Below, one piece after another: positions 44,331-56,652 of a DNA stretch of 64,000 nt (positions are counted from its first letter, which is position 1; each line of letters begins with the position of its first letter). The notes beneath the pieces are model-generated. The model worked only from the letters and a program-made list of their open reading frames with translations. It was not told the origin of the DNA and did no database searches. This DNA is from Fragilaria crotonensis (Eukaryota; Bacillariophyta; Fragilariophyceae; Fragilariales; Fragilariaceae): contig JAKSYS010000335.1 in assembly GCA_022925895.1 (NCBI GenBank), positions 1-64,000 of the forward strand, written 5' to 3'. A program made the translations under genes and the position numbers.

Positions 44331-45699
44331 AGAGAAAAAAACAGAAAACTAAAAAATAAATCAACCCACCTCGTCGGGAACGTCTAATTGCGTTAGTTCT
44401 CATCTGAGTTAAAGGAAACCCATATGCCCCACTGGGTTTGAGGAGACCATGCTTGACACGATGGTCATGTAGTTTTGACAGGTTGCATAGGGAAGTCGGA
44501 TTTCAGCGTAGGCTGAAAAATGTCTTTCATTAAATATTTGTCGTTAATTAATGACAGAAGTAGAATAGACACTAGTATGCACAAAAAATGACTTAAGAGT
44601 GTCATTCCAAATAAGACACATGAACAAGCCCTGCCTATAACACCATTCTTTGCGTCACTCAGCCAGCCCTCAGATGCTGTTTCTAAGTAGGAATCCTGCA
44701 TCTACAAAAGTGGGGCAGGGAGTGTGGATTGCTTGCTCAAAAGTCAATTATGGGCATGTTTGATCCTATTCTTATGAATGGTGTAAAGCCTTCTGTCATA
44801 ATGCAATGGTAGAGAGCCAGCCATGATGTTGATGACTTGCTTACTATGCACTTTCATAGTGGGTAAAGGAGTGAAGAATTTACATAGATTATGTCATCAC
44901 TAGCACCATTGCTACTACAACCATGCTTGGCAGCACCACTATGATTGATGCCAACAACAATGATGGTGCTGAGGTTGTGAGATCATGGGTAACAGACATT
45001 GCTGCGGCAAAACTGTTCGTTTTCCCAGGCTACAGTGTCTTGTTCACACTGCAAATGGGACCCATTCTTGAGGACTTTTGAATGTTGTCTCACTGCTCTG
45101 ATCTTGTTGTCATGAAATTGACTTCTGTGTTCAGCATGCCCAGCGAAGAAGCTAGCTCGTTGAATGAGAGCTCGGCAACAACAACAGGAGTCCAAGTAAA
45201 GCTTCAACATTGCAATAATGAGGATGATTGCAATCAGCTTGTTTGTTTGCAACCCTCAGTGAATGCTTTTAGGATGCAGGAATTGAACAGTTGCTTCTTG
45301 CATCTTGCACAATTGGGGAAGAAGACGGCAAAACTAAATGATCATATTGTTTTGATGCACTGAAGAGGGTGACCAAGACGCAATCCATTATTGCAAAACA
45401 GGAGTTCCTCATAAGTTCTACTGCTGTCGACAATCCAAACAGAGACAATTGTACCTACTTGAGCTTCAAAAACTCAATCAAGGATTGGCACATGCGACTA
45501 AAGACTTGATGTTTGCTGAGGAATAGATAATTCTTGACAATGAAGTAGGAGCAGAGACTCTGGATGTCAATCAAGTAGACATGATGATTGATGCCACCAT
45601 TTCCAGTGTGCTTCTCAACAACAGCAACAAAATGCCAATCAGGGAGACGACAGGGAGCCCGATGCCAATGTTTCTCGCACCCGATGTGGACAAAGGTGA
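44331..45699. other. Decayed repeat DNA, no gene supported
   Basis: This segment contains only short broken ORFs. One (45082-45363, plus) is mildly helical (MQELNSCFLHLAQLGKKTAKLND) and could be a relic of an accessory protein of the neighbouring Harbinger copy, which is speculative. Confidence 0.4.
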
Positions 45700-46500
45700 C
45701 ATGGTGGATAAATACAATATAGGCTAGTACTATGCATGTCCTTTTGATGCGGGAATGTGTTGTCGAACGAGAGCATCTGGAAATGGAGTCACATAATCAT
45801 CATGAGTTTTGTCGTTGTCGCCCTCGTTGTCGTTGTTGCCATCATCATCATTGTCATATTCATTAGCCCAAACACTATGGACGCCTTCTTCCCATCATTG
45901 TCTATCTAAGCCATCAATATCAAGGAGCTTTTTGTGTAGGTTGCAGCAAGTGAAGAATACTTTGTCAGGCCCATTTGTTCCGTGAATTCGTATTCCTGTG
46001 TTGAGAATAAGCCACCTCCCTTCAGAACAATGCCAAAGGTGCATTCTATAACTTTTCTTAGCGACTGCAACCATGCTGAAAAGCAAATCTCAGCTCAATG
46101 ATTGCTTGTCTTGATTGGGGCTGTTGGGCGATCACGGTATCCATTGTCAACAAACAACCACCCACCAAAGTAAGGCTGAAATACCACATCACCTGAGTTG
46201 TTATGCACAAGAACATTGAATTCAATGTTGTCTAGTATCTTATAATCATCCAGTCCTTGCATGAATGGATCAAAGATGGTCAGGGTTTTGTTGTTCCACC
46301 TTGCAGGGTGCCCGGTTGTTGTCGCCAAGATGCGGCTGTGTGTGTTGACTTGAACGCAATACGTGCCTACCAATGCTTGTTTGGAACACACTCAAGGATG
46401 ATGTGGGTAGCATCAGTGGAGGCCATCTGCTGGTCAGCATGTTCTGCACACGATGGACTCAAGACATACCTCTGGTACAATGCAGTAGAGACAATTGGGT
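45700..46500 (-). pseudogene. PIF/Harbinger-type transposase, decayed
   Basis: Pieces in different frames line up with the DDE_Tnp_4/HARBI1 family. ASTDATHIILECVPNKH (46441 leftward) carries the first catalytic Asp. HPARWNNKTLTIFDPFMQG...GGWLFVDNGYRDRPTAPIKT has the second Asp in VDNGY (46391-46095). ECTFGI, with the catalytic Glu, is near 46050 in another frame. It is followed by GRWLILNTGIRIHGTNG...TCCNLHKKLLDIDGLD. A stop (HW then TAG) and at least two frame changes break it. Target-site duplications were not found. The 3' end is approximate. Confidence 0.8.
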
Positions 46501-46929
46501 AAAACAGGGTTCGCAGTAAAAAACTAGCAAATTATCGATCATAAGCCCTAACTGTAACTGATCTCACCGTTTTTCAAGTGTATCTTGTTTACCCTGTTGA
46601 CTTCGTCCCAAGCGCTTTGTACCGTAATCTGTGATCTTAGTTCTCCACCAGCGACGCAAGGCGCAACAGCAAAGTACTCCTGAGTACTCGACAAGTACAG
46701 TACCGATTTTCACGACTCGGGTCTGAGTACTTGTAGGCTCGTCTTGTACTCCGTTGTCCTTGGAAGCAAGTGCCTAACAAACTACTCCACTACCAGGAAC
46801 GAGTAGGTTGAATCACAGTTCATTTTGTACCCCCGCAACCTTGGACCGCCCGGTCAGCCCTCGGGCGAATGAACATCTCCCTTTCCTGGTTATAATACAT
46901 CCAGGACTGCTGGAACACAAAAGTCAGCC

Positions 46930-49900
46930 CTAACGCAGTCGCATCTTCTTCAATTCTCCCAGCGACCCACGAATATCTGTCAGGATCTGTCGCTCAAGTA
47001 GCTCCTTTCGCCTCCCTTCTGATGTAGTATTCACTTCAGTCGCTCGAATGGCAAGTAATGCCTTTTCAAGTTTGTCCACTTCGGCTTCAACGTCGTTCTG
47101 CTTGCGATGCGCTCGACTCATCTTGTACAGAATTACTGCTTCAGCTTGCCGCCGGTTAGATGCGTCCTCGATACTTTCAAGCCTGGAGAGGATTTCTTCA
47201 TAATATTGCAGTCCTTGAGAACATCCACCACTCGACGATAATGCGTCGGCCAGACTGTCCATTGTCGTTATGACTGTTGGGTGAGTTTGGCCAAGAACTC
47301 CCTCCTGCAGCTAAATGCGCAAAGGATATCGTAAGCAAGATTTTGTCATAGCATTCGAGTACTGAAGGGCAAAACTTACACTGAGCGCTTCTTTGGGACC
47401 AACGCGGCTTTTTGATGCATTTCGCGATAGCGATAGAGGTAACCGAGATTGCAAAGAGTCGTCGCAGTGCCAAACATAAGCGGACCGCTATCTGGTTCAT
47501 GACACAAGGCGTTTCTCTGGATGTCAAGAGCGGCCTCAAAAGCTCGCCTTGCTTCTCTAAGTTCATTGAATTCGACATGAACACAGGCAATATTGTTGTA
47601 TACCCTCGAGAGCGACGGGTGCAAGGCCCCGAGAGCTCGCTTTCGAATCGATAACGCTTCGAGAAACGCTTGCAGTGCTCTGTCGAATTGGTGCAATAGT
47701 AGCAACGAAATGCCGACCTTTACTTGTGACACGGCAACTTCAGGGTGATCCCTCCCGAGAGATCCCTTTCGGACACGAACAGCAAGCTCGAAGTAGTCTA
47801 GAGCTTGCGTATGCTCATTTAAGCGCAGATGTACCAAACCAACATTGTGAAGAGCAGCTCCGACATCCTCGTGAAGCTCGCCACGAATCCGACGCTGACA
47901 CTCGAGCACAGCCATAAACAAATGTTTTGCTTCCTGCAGCCGGTTTTTCTGTAGAAGTGGTTAGCGAAAGCACGAAGGACGTTAAAACATCCGTTGAGGG
48001 CTTACCTTCAAGTACCGAGAGGCAACTACATGGATATCAGAAAGGTGGCGCTCAGGGTTTTCAAGCATTCCTTTTGACAATCGGACCTTTTGATCGATGA
48101 TAGCAAAGTGATGTCGACTCAGCGGGGCAATGCCTTCATCGTTTTCTTCGAACTCCTTGTCGACGCCACCCCGCGGAGGAGACAATGGCTTCCGCCTTGC
48201 GTCCCCAGTCCATCGACCTCTCATAGTCTGGGCTAAAGGCTGAACAAGCTGTCCAAGGGTGTCGCGAGATGGGACAGATGCAGATGGCCTTACGACCATT
48301 ATCTCGTGAGATGACAGGTTCACACCGTCATCGTCATCGTCGCCTCCCCGGACTAGAAAGGATGAAAGGAGATCCACTCGATCTCCACTTCCATTAATGA
48401 GACAACTCTCCTCTGCATCATAAGCGTGACTGCTGGATTGTCGGCCTAACGACGAATCAGATTCACTGCTACTTGGCGCGACAGGGGTTCTTGTATCGGA
48501 AACGAATGATCCATCCGGACTCGACGACTTACGAGTTGGTGACTGCCTGGGAATGTAGTGAGGTTCAATATAAATCTTCGTTTTTTCCAGTGTTCGGGAT
48601 CTTCTCCTTTTTGGAGGATCGTTCAGTAGTGAATCATCCTCATCGGTGGGAGCAACGTCAGAAACAGTTGATGCGGCGTCTAGGGGTCGGGGGGGTGCTA
48701 CAGCACGAGTTCCAACTCTTGCACCTCTTGAGAGTGGCTTAACGGGTTGAGACAGCACATCTTTTGATCTCAACTTGCGAGCAGCAATGGACTGAGCGAT
48801 AAGCTCCAGCAACGGGGATGACGAATCAGCCTTTGGAGCGGGTGCGTCTTGCGCTACCTTTATGGAGCGGCCTGGAGATCCAGACGTAGCTGTGGATGGA
48901 GACGCGGGCAAATTTCTCGATATGCCAAACGATTCCGGTTCACGAGTTGACAAATCAGTGTGAATTGCAACTTTTCTCGATTTGTTGGGCGTTTGGTTAC
49001 ATCGAAAGGTGGGTCCTATTTCCTGCGGCATTAGCGATGAATTTGTCCGAACCATGTCGTGTAGCGACTTCACTTGGAGAGACAGGGGGTGCTGATGCCC
49101 AAGGACGGTCGACCTTATCTCCAGTGATTCCGCTAAATGACTCTCAGCCTCCCACATGACTATTTCGTTGGTGCCGTCTTGCCGCAGCCACTCTAAACCT
49201 AGACCACCGAGATTCGCTAACGTATCAGCCACTTCGAGTAGTCTCGCTCTCAGATCCTCACGGGTGCACTTCATGCGCTTGACTCGCAGATTATGTCGTT
49301 GAATATTCAGTGCCCTGGTCAGGCTGTCCTTCGACTCGCTGAAGTTTTGTAGGTGAAGGTGTGCCACGCCTAAAATGAAAGTGTGAGCATTAGGTGGAGG
49401 CACAAGGTATTTTGTATCGTTCCACGTACCGATGTTGTTGTGAAGATTCGCTATTAACGGATGGTGCGGATTGCTTGCGTAGTGTACGGTGCGGATTCTC
49501 AGAGCCTCCTCAAAAGTTATCAACGCAGGGTTGAATTGACGAGCTTGAAGAAGCAGGAAGCCAATCTTCACCAAACTGACAGCCACGTTGGGGTGGTTCT
49601 TTCCTAGTGAATCTCGAGCCGTTCGGGCAGCCCGTTGGAAGCATTCCAACGACTGCTGGCGGACATGTGTCTGCTGCAAAGTTCCCTCTAACAAGATGTC
49701 TGCCCTTTGCGCGTGTACCATGCCCAAGTTGTGATAGGCTGATGCCACTAATGGATGGCGAGCACCATGCTGCTTCTGGTAAATGTCCAAGACTCTCCCA
49801 AGGAGGACAAGGGCTATATCATACTCTCCCTGTTCAACATGGTTTTGTGCTGCCACCGCCATTTGATTCGCATCAGGCAGCTTGCTGTGTTTTCCAATCT

Positions 49901-51470
49901 GGCTTGGTAGGCTTGGATTGTCGCCTGCATCTAAGAGCAGATCCCCCATCATGCTTCGAAGATTCTCGGAGCTGTGGGTGCTAGAGCTGTAGAGCGAGCT
50001 GTCTTGACTGCCAGATCGAAGGATTGCGAGGGCTCTACGTTCCGGCGTGACCTGTTGCGCATCTTCTTGCATTTTGCGGAAGCGTTTTGGAGGGTCTGAG
50101 GTGGCAGACGTTGAAGACGCATCAGTAGTCTCTGTTCCATAGTCCCGTGATCGTGTTGGAGTCCTGAGAGTCGGTTTCATAGACAGTTGTTCACTCTTAT
50201 GGATACTCAATTTCGCAGTAGTACTCACGCGTGACATAGCCTCCTCTTCGGAACTTGGAGACAACGGCACTAGATCACTCACCATCAAACGAATGTGTTC
50301 ATCACTGGTGATGCTTGCATTCTCTGAAATCGCCAAGGATGAATTAGATGATGCCAATTTATTTCGTTGTCTGGACGGTTCAAACCCTCGAATAGCGGGC
50401 CCCTCAGGACTGAATTGCAGGTATGGCGATCCAGCTGGCATTTCATGGCCTTCGTGTATGTGGGTCTGCCTCCGCGACCTGGAGTTTCGAATCACATTGT
50501 CCAGTATCATATCAGTTTCAGAGAACAAATGAGCAACTACGTCATCACCATCATCGTCAGTAGGTCTGTCTGGCTCAACTCTTCGTCGAAGATGTTGGGA
50601 CCGACTACTTTGTCTGTGGGCAGAGGGAATCGTGGCGGATAATTCCGTTGACACCGCCATCGGTACATTGGAATGCTGCCCTCGATAGCCTGCTGGTTCT
50701 TGCTCTCCATCGTAAGTATAGCCAGTCCCTTGTCTCTCCATTTCGAGACGTCTTCGATGCGAACGGTCTTGAGGCGTGGGCATTGCAAGCAGATGAACTG
50801 GTGTCGTTGGCGCAGACTTAGCAGTGTCGGAACGATTGCTAGAGTTATGCTGCACAGCCTCCATCTCCCCATCGTTCGCTACCCTCATCCTACGATCCAC
50901 CGCTCTCGTGTGACGAGATCTATCAGTTGTTGCAGTCATAGAGACCTCAACTCGATTGGGTTTTCGTTCTGAAGAGGCTTCTTGTCCCCTGTAGCCGGCA
51001 GGCTCTTGCTCCCCGTCGTACGTGTTCCCCAAGCCTCGTTCCATTTGCAAACGACGTTTATGAGATCGATCAATAGGTGTTGGCATGGCGAGCAAAGACC
51101 CCCTGGTACTCGAACTGAAATTGCCATCACTCTCTGGAGATGAAACTGGTGTTGCTGTCATAGAAGCGGTCGTTTGACTGGAAGGCGAATTCTTCATTGA
51201 TTGCAACAATCCCCGCTTCTCCAACCTTTCGTAATCTGGTTGGTGCAGCTGTGATTGAGAGACGTCACCTTCAGACATATCCGATGTCGTAATGGTACGA
51301 GGCACCCGAAAGGAAAAGCATGATCGAGTTCCTATCCCTAATTCCTTCATCTCAGCTTGTTGCTGTGCGTGTGGTCGCGCCGCCACTGTCACCACCTTAG
51401 TGCGCCGCCTTCCACTTCGACCATGCGGAGACGGCGTCATGTCATAATACAGCAAGTCAGTGGCTGACAT
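46930..51470 (-). CDS. TPR-repeat protein (kinesin-light-chain-like repeats), four exons
   Basis: The coding sequence is the complement of 49430-51470, 48006-49369, 47382-47948 and 46930-47310 (1450 aa). Introns of 60, 57 and 71 bp have GT...AG ends and keep frame. The first intron is itself open and divisible by three, so it could be mistaken for coding. The N-terminus (1-530) is low complexity and contains a duplicated motif LLAMPTPxDRSHxRRL with TYDGEQEPAGYRGQ after it (about 125-165 and 240-275). TPRs occupy about 535-760 (LGKNHPNVAVSLVKIG, HHPLIANLHNNIG) and again about 1135-1400 (LGRDHPEVAVSQVKVG, LGALHPSLSRVYNNIA, LGQTHPTVITTMDSLA). The G-x2-HP spacing is typical of kinesin light chain or NB-ARC-linked TPRs. 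It is likely a protein-binding scaffold. The partner is unknown. Confidence 0.92.
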
Positions 51471-53395
51471 GCTTGTTTCTTGTTGCTCTACTGTGCGTTA
51501 CCCAGGTTTGCTATCCGCGCAATCACAACGATCGCAATCACATGATAATATGCAATATTGGTAAGGAGGCGCCGGGCGGGTGCCTCAAAGTCTTCGATGG
51601 ACCAGTACATGTGGCACGAGTACTTCAGTACCGTAACTTCTACTGGACGACTGCCATTACAACGCTCCGAATTTAACTGCGCACCGTGCCGTTCGAGAGG
51701 ACAGAGGGAGTGGAATGAATTGAGTCTTGTCTAAATTGGCAAATTGGCCGACCCACCGTGTGAATGGTAGCAGAGACATGCAGGTTGTGTGTCCTCTCTA
51801 TGCATAGTCGAATGCCCGATGTCGCATGTCTTGTGCTACCGGGTACCGGTAACCGGTACTAGTTCCACTTGTATTATTGTAATAGGGACATGTATGCTAT
51901 AAATTCCTGCAACCTGCAATTATGATAGTCTGAAGCACATGGTACAACATCGCAACGGAACACATAATTTGAGTTGTTTGATTATATTTCTATATCTAGT
52001 GAGGAGGTTTTGCATGTTGGAAATCGATGCGTTGCAGATTCAACGCTCGGCTCGGGTGCGCCGGTACGATTCCTGTTAAGATCCTCCCCCGTGTCCCATG
52101 TTCGTGTCCCATTTCCCATGCGACACCATAATCCATGTGTATATGTTATATGTATGTATATGGTATGCTGTTGGACCTAGTATGTGGTACTGAGTACGCC
52201 ATACAAGTGCCCTAGTTGTACCAGGTACCGGTACGTTGGCTGTGACAGGCGTCGATACAATGAAGTGAATCGTGAATCACGGCCCTACAGTATGGATGAA
52301 CTCCAACAGTGCGCAATAACTGTATACGGTAAACGGAGTATACTTATCAGCAGGAGACAGGTGGATAATGGTACCTGGTATATTGGATGATGGGGAGCTT
52401 GTTGAAGATTAACCACGTACTCCAGGACCATGGTCTACGCTGGTACCTGGTACATACTGACAAACCTCATGCGACCTCAGTTGCTTGGTCTCGCCCTTAT
52501 CGCCAAATTGAATGAAGGATTCAATTATTGGAAGAGGAACAGAGCGTGAATTTTCCAGCAGGAACAGGAAAGGATATTGGAATCAAAATGTTGATTGACG
52601 ATTCGTTTTGTGAAACGGAGTCAATGACAGACAAGCACACAAAGTCAGTACCAGGTACCAATAATTTTGGGTTTCTCATCAATTGAGCCCGCCTTCATGC
52701 AGCGGCGGGTGCAAGCTAGGTCTGAGGTTGACAAAGGGATTGATTAGTTGGTCAGAATTAAAGGTCTAGATACCTTCACAACCTGCTTTGATACATTCAA
52801 CCTCATTGGGGAGTACTACATGCTGCAGGGCTCTTTTGTATGGCAGTACATTTGATGATCTTCTTGTGATGATCTTGGAAGTTGACATTAAAAATGCTCT
52901 CAGACCTCCACATTGTGACAAAGGTGGAATAGACAATTTGTTTATCAACAATAGTTGATGACCCGCTGGAGGTTTTCCTTCCTTTGCTCTCATTGCAATG
53001 GATGGTCTGTCCCTTCATCAGAAGGTGGCGGGTTTTACATGTAACAAATTTGGTACACTGTACCGTTTTTTAAGTCCAGTACAGTGCGTAATATTTTTTC
53101 CACTGTAATATGAAAAGGTTTATGTAATATCTCTTGTATCTTGAATAATTTTTTTCGAGTCCAGTACAGCTGTGTACCCTCTTATGCTACACCCAGCATC
53201 CAATCGTTTCTGTACCTTGGCTGTTGATGTCATAACATCTAGCTGTGGCTGTAAAACCCCTTTTTGGTCGGGTGTAACATCCATTTACGGTTCCTCCTGT
53301 ATACAGTATGACAGTAGTTCAATAGTACAGTGCTCCACTAGTGCAGTTCGCAATACATTCAACGTGTGCTTCTTCCAACCAGTGCTATTTATAAC
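51471..53395. other. Intergenic, no supported gene
   Basis: About 1.9 kb. It includes the promoter of the TPR gene (51471 onward), GTACCGGTA-type palindromes (51838-51860, 52215-52235) and, near 52770-53018, short minus-strand ORFs in two frames (FVTMWRSESIFNVNFQDHHKKI) that may be a transposase relic I cannot name. A repeated AGTCCAGTACAG word lies at about 53075 and 53160. Confidence 0.45.
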
Positions 53396-55124
53396 TCAAT
53401 GAAGGCATTGACTACCGGTTGATTCGTCCTCTCCAAACTCCGCTGTAAAGCAGTGTGATCTGTCTCTCTCTTGGCCCATTCGTGCTCCAGCACCTCCAGC
53501 CTGTTGCCTCAAACTGTTCATCAGCCACTCCTCGTCCCTTGCATTTCGACTCGCTCTGTCCTCTTGCACCATCTCACACAATACATTGAATTGGAGAATC
53601 CTCTTCAGTCCAGCCCCATATTCGTTTGACGTACCACCATCTGTATGTGTGTATTTTCCCACAATTCGTTTAGACCTTGGGTCCCCCTTCTGTCTTCGTG
53701 ATACCTTTTGATCCACTTGTCAATGTAGGCATCGTAAAGCAGCAACGCAAATGCCTCATCTGAAACTGTGACTACGGGTGCGCCCGTATCATTCGATTTT
53801 GCGTCAGATATGGTAGCCTTGTACTTCTTCCTGTTACCCCATCCCCTCCACACACACATTCTAGTAGTTCACCTGCGAACCACAGGAAAGCCTCCTTTTC
53901 CTCCACCGTCTGCGACTGGCGAAGTTTGCAAAGAGTGTCCATCGAATATGGTGGGGGATCCACCTCATCCACATGATTCTTGATCTTCAGCAGTTTCATC
54001 GCTGCTTCTTGTGCCGACTGTTCGCATGTGCTCCGTTTTGTATTGAGGGCACCCATGACGATGGTCTTGTACATCCTCACAAACTGTGGTGTATCGGCGG
54101 GCTTCTCTTGATCAAGAATCACCTGCATCACCATATCGAAGTATTCTTTACATGTTATGAACTTGACCCCCCGAAAGATAACTGTTTTCACCGTAACTTG
54201 TATGCGATCCCTGATGTTTTTCTTTGTCAATCCCTTGGCAGTTCTGTATGACATGGCGCGTCTCTCTTGTTGTTGTGGCAACAACGTCACTCCATGCTGT
54301 TCAATACCTCCACCTTCCTGCACTTCTTGCGCTGTCCATTCCTGCAAGCCATGGAGACCATTCCCATCTCCAACGAGTCGTTGTTGTCCGTCAACTTGCC
54401 TGCCTTGGAATGGATTTGAGGAGCTCCTGTTGTCAGCTCTTTGTTGGCCTTCACGTCTGACGCCAACTAGGGTATAGTCTCTGGATGGAAGCCCTCCATT
54501 GTTGACAACGTTCGCACCAGTTCCAGCAACATTGCCGTCTCCAACCTTGCCGCCATGCCTGCTGTCAACAAGTGGATAGTCTCTGGATGGAAGCCCTCCA
54601 TTGTTGACAACGTTCGCACCAGTTCCAGCAACATTGCCGTTTCCAACCTGGCTGCCACGCCTGCTGTCAACAAGTGGATAGTCTCTGGATGGAAACCCTC
54701 CATTGTTGACAACGTTGGCACCAGTTCCAACATTCCCGTTTCCAACCTGGCTACCACGTCCGCCGCCAACAAATGGAAAGTCTCTGGATGGAGGCCGTCC
54801 ATTGTCAACAACGTTTGCAGGGGGTGCAACGTTCATATTTCCAATCTGGCCACAGGTTCTGTTGTCAACAATTGGAGGTCCTCTGGATGGACGCCCTCCA
54901 TTGTTCCTTTGAAGTACAACAGGATCATCATCATCGTCTTCGTCACTTACGTTGCTGTCTCCCTCATGCGATGGCGTTTCGAGTTCTGCAGCTCTACTAC
55001 TTCTTGTTGCTCTCGTGTTCACGTTGTTTCCTGCGCGTCTCTTCTTCTGCACACCACCAATCTGACCCACACACTCTGTTTCTGGGTCCTCGTTTTCTTC
55101 ATTCTGCGTCCGTTTGTGCGCCAT
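53396..55124 (-). pseudogene. Repeat-bearing ORF of the putative large element, two frameshifts
   Basis: Three overlapping frames form one about 576-aa protein. The breaks at about 53848 and 53705 each lie in a G run and are explained by one lost G. The N-terminus is charged (MAHKRTQNEENEDPE, a DEDDDDD patch). The middle has about five tandem 33-34-residue units with ANVVNNGGxPSRDYPLVDSR. The C-terminal half is a helical, basic domain (SYRTAKGLTKKNIRDRIQVTVK, EYFDMVMQVILDQEKPADTP, FALLLYDAYIDKWIKRYHEDRRG). I do not recognise the family. It is divergent from the dioxygenase-like gene across the region with 16-bp repeats. It could be a DNA-binding or structural accessory protein of the element, which is inference only. 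Confidence 0.6.
54481..54990 (-). repeat. 99-102-bp coding tandem repeat
   Basis: CTGGATGG recurs on the plus strand at 54481, 54583, 54685, 54784 and 54883, giving steps of 102, 102, 99 and 99 bp. All steps are multiples of three, so the encoded repeat stays in frame. Confidence 0.9.
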
Positions 55125-56652
55125 GGCTGCTTACCTAATGATTTCGTGACAGTACTTGTCGTTTGGGGATTTTTTCCTTATGGCCGATGCAGTTTTGAGT
55201 TTGATGTATGAGCCTTCCCGCGCACGTATCTGGTTTTGAATGATAGTGTACGTAGTCATGTTACACAAGACCTCTTGTCTGTTTGTGTAATATTGTATTT
55301 ATAATGTATACTATTCTACTTTCTGTAACCTGCACACAGTAACTGTAGTATGTCGTGTTTGCAACATGGTTTTTAAATTGTTTTCTACAGTGCTGTACGT
55401 AGCATGTACTGTTGTGTTTTACGGATGTTCGTGTTTTGAATTGCTGCGCATGAAAGATCAACTACTCCCTGCATATGCATGCATGTAAATAATTTCTTTT
55501 ATTGGCATTGTTCGTTAAGCACGCTTATATTGTTACATATGTACGATAAACGTGGTAAGGATGTCAGTATGTACCATGTAGGAAATCGAATTTTTATGTC
55601 CTAATAGTCCCACTACATGATAATTTCATCTGTTGTACTGGCTGCTACATATAAAATGATGTATATAATTAATACAATTTGTTAACAAAGTGTATCCTGT
55701 GATGTCGCATTCGTTAAGTATGTGTATCTCTAAATTTTGGATGTCATGCAATTAAATCCCTTGTAGTAAATGTGTCATGTATATTAACATGCAAATGATG
55801 CACCCAATTTTCTGTTTCGTAAATAAGTGGTTCAATGATATATTCTGTACTCCGTACTCCAATGTATAGAATCTTTCTAGTTCCGTCCTATGTATTCCAT
55901 ATATAAAAATTCATTGCTGTCTGTAAAGTTTGTTGCCTTGCATGTAGCATTGTAGTAAATCAATTTCATGTTTATCCATTGTCGGAATGAAGTCCCACAT
56001 CGCTGTCTTGTACATATCTTGTTTTCTTTGGTATGTCACGTACTGATTCCCACCGTGAATGTTTTCTCGCACGTTTCCCGCAAAGTTTGCGAATGCTCTC
56101 ACATCATCACTCAAGCTCGTCGATCTTCAAAGCAATCGTTACCATCCAGTAACACTTGTTTTGTTGTATCTATTGTTGCCATAGTAACAAGTGCTTTGTT
56201 TTGTCCATTGTTGCCATCCAGTAACAGGAGATTGAATACGAGGTGATAGGTACTGACGAGGATTCCTCCTTTTGAATTTGTCCTGCGTAAGTGTTGCTGT
56301 TGATTTGTTACCATCCAGTAACAATCTTTGGTTCTACACTCGCTCGATTCCAAAGTAGTGGCATTTCAACAAGCTTGTCACGCGGTTCGTTTGCTTATCT
56401 CGCCAGTGTCTGGGTGCTTTTGATTCGTTGCCATCCAGTGACGTTGATGTGTACCACAAGGGAAGAGATTGGCCACGAATCACATTCGTTGTATCCAGGC
56501 TTTGATTTGTTGCCATCCAGTAATGATCACTTGCTGTGCAATTGAATGGCAACCGGAGGGAATCATGTTGAGATGTGTTGACATTTGTCTGCTTGCCTCA
56601 GAAGACATTCGTTGCCATCCAGTAACTATGTTTACCTGCACTGAACGACATT
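55125..56652. promoter_or_regulatory. AT-rich divergent region with 16-bp semi-palindrome array
   Basis: This 1.5-kb noncoding region separates two genes that point away from each other. The 55250-56000 part is strongly AT-rich. From 56138 to 56626, copies of GTTRCCATCCAGTAAC occur next to the rightward gene. Promoters for both genes, and possibly transposase-binding or replication sites, would be expected here. Confidence 0.6.
56138..56626 (+). repeat. Iteron-like array GTTRCCATCCAGTAAC
   Basis: Copies are at 56138-56153, 56210-56225, 56307-56322, 56427-56442 (one mismatch), 56509-56524 (one mismatch) and 56611-56626. A copy lacking two bases is at 56175-56188 and a half-site near 56488. 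Exact copies are all in one orientation. The ends GTTAC/GTAAC are inverted repeats with a 6-bp centre (CATCCA). Spacing varies from about 35 to 120 bp. Confidence 0.93.

Noticed and set aside
56138-56626. CRISPR array
   Set aside because: The 16-bp units are too short, the spacing ranges from about 20 to 100 bp between units, and the setting is a eukaryotic mobile element without cas genes.
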